64,000 bases of DNA from NCBI GenBank assembly GCA_943846735.1, contig OX044364.1, positions 2,418,001-2,482,000 on the forward strand. Reading direction: 5' to 3'. The notes below the pieces were generated by a model that was not told the origin of the DNA, did no database searches, and saw nothing but the letters and a program-made list of their open reading frames with translations. Positions 60,987-64,000 of this stretch are shown in pieces (position 1 is the stretch's first letter; every line of letters begins with the position of its first letter). Made by a program: the position numbers and the translations under genes. Source of the stretch: CAJQLB01 sp905479065. Its GTDB lineage: Bacteria; Bacteroidota; Bacteroidia; Flavobacteriales; Flavobacteriaceae.

Positions 60987-62318
60987 ATGTTTGATAATTT
61001 AAGCGATAAGTTAGATAAAGCACTTCATGTCCTAAAAGGTCATGGAAGTATAACAGAGGTGAATGTCGCAGAGACGTTAAAAGAGGTGCGTCGAGCACTT
61101 TTAGACGCTGATGTTAATTTCAAAATAGCAAAACAGTTTACTGTAAAAGTAAAAGAAAAGGCTCTAGGTCAAAATGTTCTTACAAATTTGCAACCAGGGC
61201 AACTCATGGTGAAAATTGTAAAGGATGAACTTACAGATCTCATGGGAGGAGAAGCTGAGGGTATTAATTTAGCAACCTCACCTTCAATTATTTTAATGTC
61301 TGGTTTACAAGGCTCAGGAAAAACAACGTTTTCAGGAAAACTCGCCAACTATTTAAAAAATAAAAAAACAAAGAAACCGTTACTTGTAGCCTGTGATGTT
61401 TACCGCCCTGCAGCAATTGATCAGTTACATGTAGTAGGAGATCAAATTAATGTTGAGGTTTTTAGCGATCGCGGAAATAATGATCCAGTAGCCATTGCAA
61501 AAGCGGGTATAGCACATGCGAAATCTCATGGGTACAATGTGGTAATTATAGATACCGCGGGCCGTCTGGCAGTTGATGAGGTAATGATGAATGAAATATC
61601 CAACATTCATGAAGCCATTAAGCCTCACGAAACGTTGTTTGTTGTAGATTCAATGACTGGACAAGATGCTGTCAATACTGCCAAAACATTCAATAATGTA
61701 TTAAATTTTGATGGTGTCATTTTGACTAAATTAGATGGTGACACTAGAGGTGGAGCAGCAATCTCTATCAAATCGGTTGTTAATAAACCAATTAAGTTTA
61801 TTGGAACTGGTGAGAAAATGGAAGCTATTGATGTGTTTTATCCATCAAGAATGGCTGATCGTATTCTGGGGATGGGAGATGTCGTATCACTTGTTGAGAG
61901 AGCTCAGGAACAGTTTGACGAACAAGAGGCACGTAAGATTCAAAAAAAGATAGCTAAAAACCAATTTGGTTTTGACGATTTTCTTAAGCAAATCCAGCAA
62001 GTCAAAAAAATGGGAAATATGAAAGACTTAATGGGTATGATTCCTGGTGCAGGTAAAATGATGAAGAATATGGATATTGACGACGACGCGTTTAAGCATA
62101 TTGAGGCAATGATTCATTCTATGACCCCCAAAGAGCGCACGAAACCGACATTGTTAGATGCGAGTAGAAAAAAACGTATTAGCAAGGGGTCTGGAACATC
62201 GGTTCAAGAGTTAAATCAGTTATTGAAACAATTTAACCAAATGAGTAAAATGATGAAGATGATGCAAGGAGGAGGCGGAAAGAAAATGATGCAAATGATG
62301 AAAAATATGCCTAGGTAA
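60987..62318 (+). CDS. ffh: Signal recognition particle protein Ffh
   Basis: 443 residues. The N domain is followed by the G domain (GLQGSGKTT near 109, DTAGR near 190, TKLDGDTRGGAA near 247) and a methionine-rich M domain (from about 300, ending in MMQMMKNMPR) that binds SRP RNA and signal sequences. Full length. It is followed 17 nt later by folD. Confidence 0.97.
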   Translation: MFDNLSDKLDKALHVLKGHGSITEVNVAETLKEVRRALLDADVNFKIAKQFTVKVKEKALGQNVLTNLQPGQLMVKIVKDELTDLMGGEAEGINLATSPSIILMSGLQGSGKTTFSGKLANYLKNKKTKKPLLVACDVYRPAAIDQLHVVGDQINVEVFSDRGNNDPVAIAKAGIAHAKSHGYNVVIIDTAGRLAVDEVMMNEISNIHEAIKPHETLFVVDSMTGQDAVNTAKTFNNVLNFDGVILTKLDGDTRGGAAISIKSVVNKPIKFIGTGEKMEAIDVFYPSRMADRILGMGDVVSLVERAQEQFDEQEARKIQKKIAKNQFGFDDFLKQIQQVKKMGNMKDLMGMIPGAGKMMKNMDIDDDAFKHIEAMIHSMTPKERTKPTLLDASRKKRISKGSGTSVQELNQLLKQFNQMSKMMKMMQGGGGKKMMQMMKNMPR

Positions 62319-62335
62319 TTAAAACTTAAAATATC

Positions 62336-63220
62336 ATGATAATTTTAGATGGGAAAAAAATCAGTAATGACATCAAAGATGAAATTGCTGAAGAAGTAAA
62401 AAAAATAAAGGCAAAAGGTGAAAAAGTACCCCATCTAGCAGCAATAATTGTCGGTAATGATGGAGCGAGCTTAACCTATGTTGGGAGTAAGGTGAGAGCT
62501 TGTGAGCGTGTTGGTTTTGAATCAACTTTAGTTCAATTATCCAATACAATAAGTGAAGTAGAGCTATTGGATACGATAGAAGAGTTGAATTCAGATGATA
62601 ATATTGATGGTTTTATAGTACAACTACCACTGCCTGATCAAATTGATGAACAAAAAGTCTTGCTAGCCGTTAATCCTGATAAAGATGTTGACGGATTTCA
62701 TCCAATGAATTTTGGTCGTATGGCATTAGATATGTCAACGTTTATTCCTGCGACTCCTTTTGGTATTTTAGAACTCTTTGACCGCTATGGTGTTGAAACC
62801 AGTGGTAAACACACGGTCGTTATTGGAAGGTCTCATATTGTTGGAAGACCAATGAGTATTTTAATGGGTAGAAAGGGATTTCCTGGAAATTCAACAGTAA
62901 CATTAACTCACAGTAGAACCAAAAATATAGAGGACATTACACGCCAAGCGGATATTATAATTACAGCTTTAGGGATACCGGAATTTTTAAAAGCAGATAT
63001 GGTGAAAGAAGGTGTTACAGTTGTTGATGTTGGTATTACAAGAGTTCCCGATGTCTCAAAAAAAAGGGGGTATAAAATAACAGGTGATGTCGATTTTGAA
63101 AGTGTCAGTAAAAAGGCGAGCTACATTACTCCTGTTCCTGGAGGTGTTGGTCCCATGACCATTGCGATGCTTTTAAAAAATACGTTATTAGCTAGAGAAA
63201 GACATTCAAACAAATCCTAA
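62336..63220 (+). CDS. folD: Methylenetetrahydrofolate dehydrogenase/cyclohydrolase FolD
   Basis: 294 residues. Catalytic YVGSKVRACERVG near 50, GFIVQLPLPDQI near 96, PDKDVDGFHPMN near 120 and the NADP motif VIGRSHIVGRPMSILM near 162. It interconverts methylene-, methenyl- and 10-formyl-THF, linking fhs and gcvP products. It is probably co-transcribed with ffh, and convergent with a VOC protein gene. Confidence 0.97.
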   Translation: MIILDGKKISNDIKDEIAEEVKKIKAKGEKVPHLAAIIVGNDGASLTYVGSKVRACERVGFESTLVQLSNTISEVELLDTIEELNSDDNIDGFIVQLPLPDQIDEQKVLLAVNPDKDVDGFHPMNFGRMALDMSTFIPATPFGILELFDRYGVETSGKHTVVIGRSHIVGRPMSILMGRKGFPGNSTVTLTHSRTKNIEDITRQADIIITALGIPEFLKADMVKEGVTVVDVGITRVPDVSKKRGYKITGDVDFESVSKKASYITPVPGGVGPMTIAMLLKNTLLARERHSNKS

Positions 63221-63232
63221 ACTGCCATAATT

Positions 63233-63649
63233 TTATTTTGCAAATAGAGCAGCGTTGTTTTTAAAAGACTTAAATTCAAGTGCGTTACCTGAAGGATCAT
63301 TAAAAAACATTGTAGCTTGTTCTCCAATTTGTCCTTTGAAGCGAATATAGGGTTCAATGATAAAACTTATATTTTTTGATTTTAATCTGTTTGAAAAAGA
63401 TTCAAATTCGTCCCAAGGTAAAACAACGCCAAAGTGAGGAACAGGAATTGCTTTTCCATCGACCAAATTTGTGTGAAGCCCTTCAACAGGCCCTGGTTTT
63501 AGATGAATAACAAATTGATGACCAAAGAAATTAAAATCAACCCACTGTTCACTGCTTCTTCCTTCTTCACAGCCAATAATATCTCTGTAGAAGGTTCTGC
63601 AATCCTCTAAATTTGAAACAGGAACGGCTAGGTGGAATGGTGCAATCAT
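63233..63649 (-). CDS. VOC (glyoxalase/dioxygenase-like) family protein
   Basis: 138 residues from ATG 63649 (MIAPFHLAVPVSNLEDCRTF); a TTG six codons upstream is less likely. Two beta-alpha-beta-beta-beta units are visible, with His in FHLAVPVSN and in HFGVVLP, and FNDPSGNALEFKSF at the end, which keeps the metal-ligand Glu. It resembles small dioxygenase-like proteins of unknown substrate. Confidence 0.87.
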   Translation of the reverse strand: MIAPFHLAVPVSNLEDCRTFYRDIIGCEEGRSSEQWVDFNFFGHQFVIHLKPGPVEGLHTNLVDGKAIPVPHFGVVLPWDEFESFSNRLKSKNISFIIEPYIRFKGQIGEQATMFFNDPSGNALEFKSFKNNAALFAK

Positions 63650-63845
63650 AAAATCTTTTAGTGACAACTAATTTAATTATTTTTAATGAAAATAGTTACG
63701 ACGTATTTGATTTTTTAAAGTGAGGTATTTTGAAATTAAAAATCTGTGATCACAAGTAATTATTCTGTTTACAGTGTAGTGGAATTATATTTGAAACTCA
63801 AAAGCTCAAGGTTTAATCATGTGTTGGTCAGCTTACTGTTGTGGC

Positions 63846-64000
63846 TTAAACGTTTTTTTTGAGTTGCTTAGTAAGTGCTCTAAATCTTTTAATTCATTTA
63901 CTGTTAGTTCACGGTGTTGTCCATTGGGGATATCCAATTCAATATTCATGATTCGAACACGTTTCAGCTTTGTAACGCGGTAGTTTAGGTATTCACACAT
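63846..64000 (-). CDS. RluF-type 23S rRNA pseudouridine synthase, C-terminal fragment
   Basis: A minus-strand frame enters from the right edge and stops at 63846-63848. The visible residues read CEYLNYRVTKLKRVRIMNIE, then LDIPNGQHRELTVNEL and a short polar tail. The CEYLxYxVxKLKRxRIMN pattern is the C-terminal catalytic-domain end of RluF/RsuA-type pseudouridine synthases. The N-terminal part with S4 and active-site Asp lies outside the window. Confidence 0.75.

Noticed and set aside
63668..63845. Coding sequence or RNA gene between the VOC gene and the rluF fragment
   Set aside because: 178 bp without a plausible frame or stable symmetric structure; nothing could be supported.

Overview
The window is a 64 kb, AT-rich, gene-dense stretch of a Bacteroidota chromosome, almost certainly from a marine Flavobacteriaceae-type organism. 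Supporting signs are promoters of the Bacteroidota form (-7 box TAnnTTTG), a FecI/FecR/TonB-receptor locus with STN-type domains, a GSCFA protein, a one-polypeptide glycine dehydrogenase, a hypoxanthine phosphoribosyltransferase/adenylate kinase fusion, Cys-type sulfatase and many predicted lipoproteins. No tRNA, rRNA, CRISPR array, insertion sequence or prophage was found; the region looks like core chromosome with a few accessory loci.

Region 1 (1-18.3 kb) is a molybdenum island. It opens with the 3' end of moeA and runs through a ModE-like regulator, a TauE/SafE permease, mobA, moaD, a MoeB-rhodanese fusion, moaE, a moaC-mogA fusion and moaA. These starts and stops overlap or nearly touch, as in one translationally coupled operon. 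Facing it are mocA, xdhC and the two subunits of an isoquinoline-oxidoreductase/aldehyde-oxidase type enzyme, so both the cytosine (MocA) and guanine (MobA) dinucleotide branches of cofactor synthesis sit beside enzymes expected to use them. After a large BNR/sortilin-like exported protein come formate dehydrogenase alpha (NuoG-like N-terminus), a NuoE-NuoF fused beta subunit and fdhD.

Region 2 (18.3-22.4 kb) is a minus-strand string of formate-tetrahydrofolate ligase, a lipoprotein sulfatase and an exported endonuclease/phosphatase-family protein. It continues the formate/C1 theme; folD and gcvP lie further along the window.

Region 3 (22.5-33.3 kb) is mostly housekeeping: era, a SIMPL protein, der, a membrane protein/XRE regulator pair preceded by a perfect 17-bp inverted repeat, two TPM proteins with LemA, a MerR regulator, an M23 peptidase, alaS and a GSCFA protein. 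A ~500 bp gap without a recognisable gene follows (33.35-33.86 kb).

Region 4 (33.9-55.6 kb) carries amino-acid and cell-envelope genes (Tat-signal aminotransferase, rhodanese, threonine/serine dehydratase, enoyl-CoA hydratase, a long aromatic amino acid hydroxylase, amidohydrolase lipoprotein, GT2/methyltransferase/KASIII trio, gcvP, a UbiA-like protein, M3 peptidase, purE, purK, hpt-adk, obg, a TPR protein, mpl).

Region 5 (55.6-60.9 kb) is the most interesting. An ECF sigma factor, a FecR anti-sigma factor and an STN-domain TonB-dependent receptor are read on the minus strand, and a cysteine-bounded, internally duplicated surface lipoprotein is read divergently. Upstream of both fecR and the lipoprotein I find the same two-block sequence, AGGTAGGA - 16 nt - TGTTTAATA, each copy in the orientation of the gene it precedes. 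This is a strong candidate for the promoter recognised by this sigma factor and would tie the orphan lipoprotein to the receptor.

The window closes with ffh, folD, a VOC protein and the 3' end of a RluF-type pseudouridine synthase. Promoter, terminator and operator calls are from reading by eye; protein family calls are from recognisable motifs and were not checked against any database.
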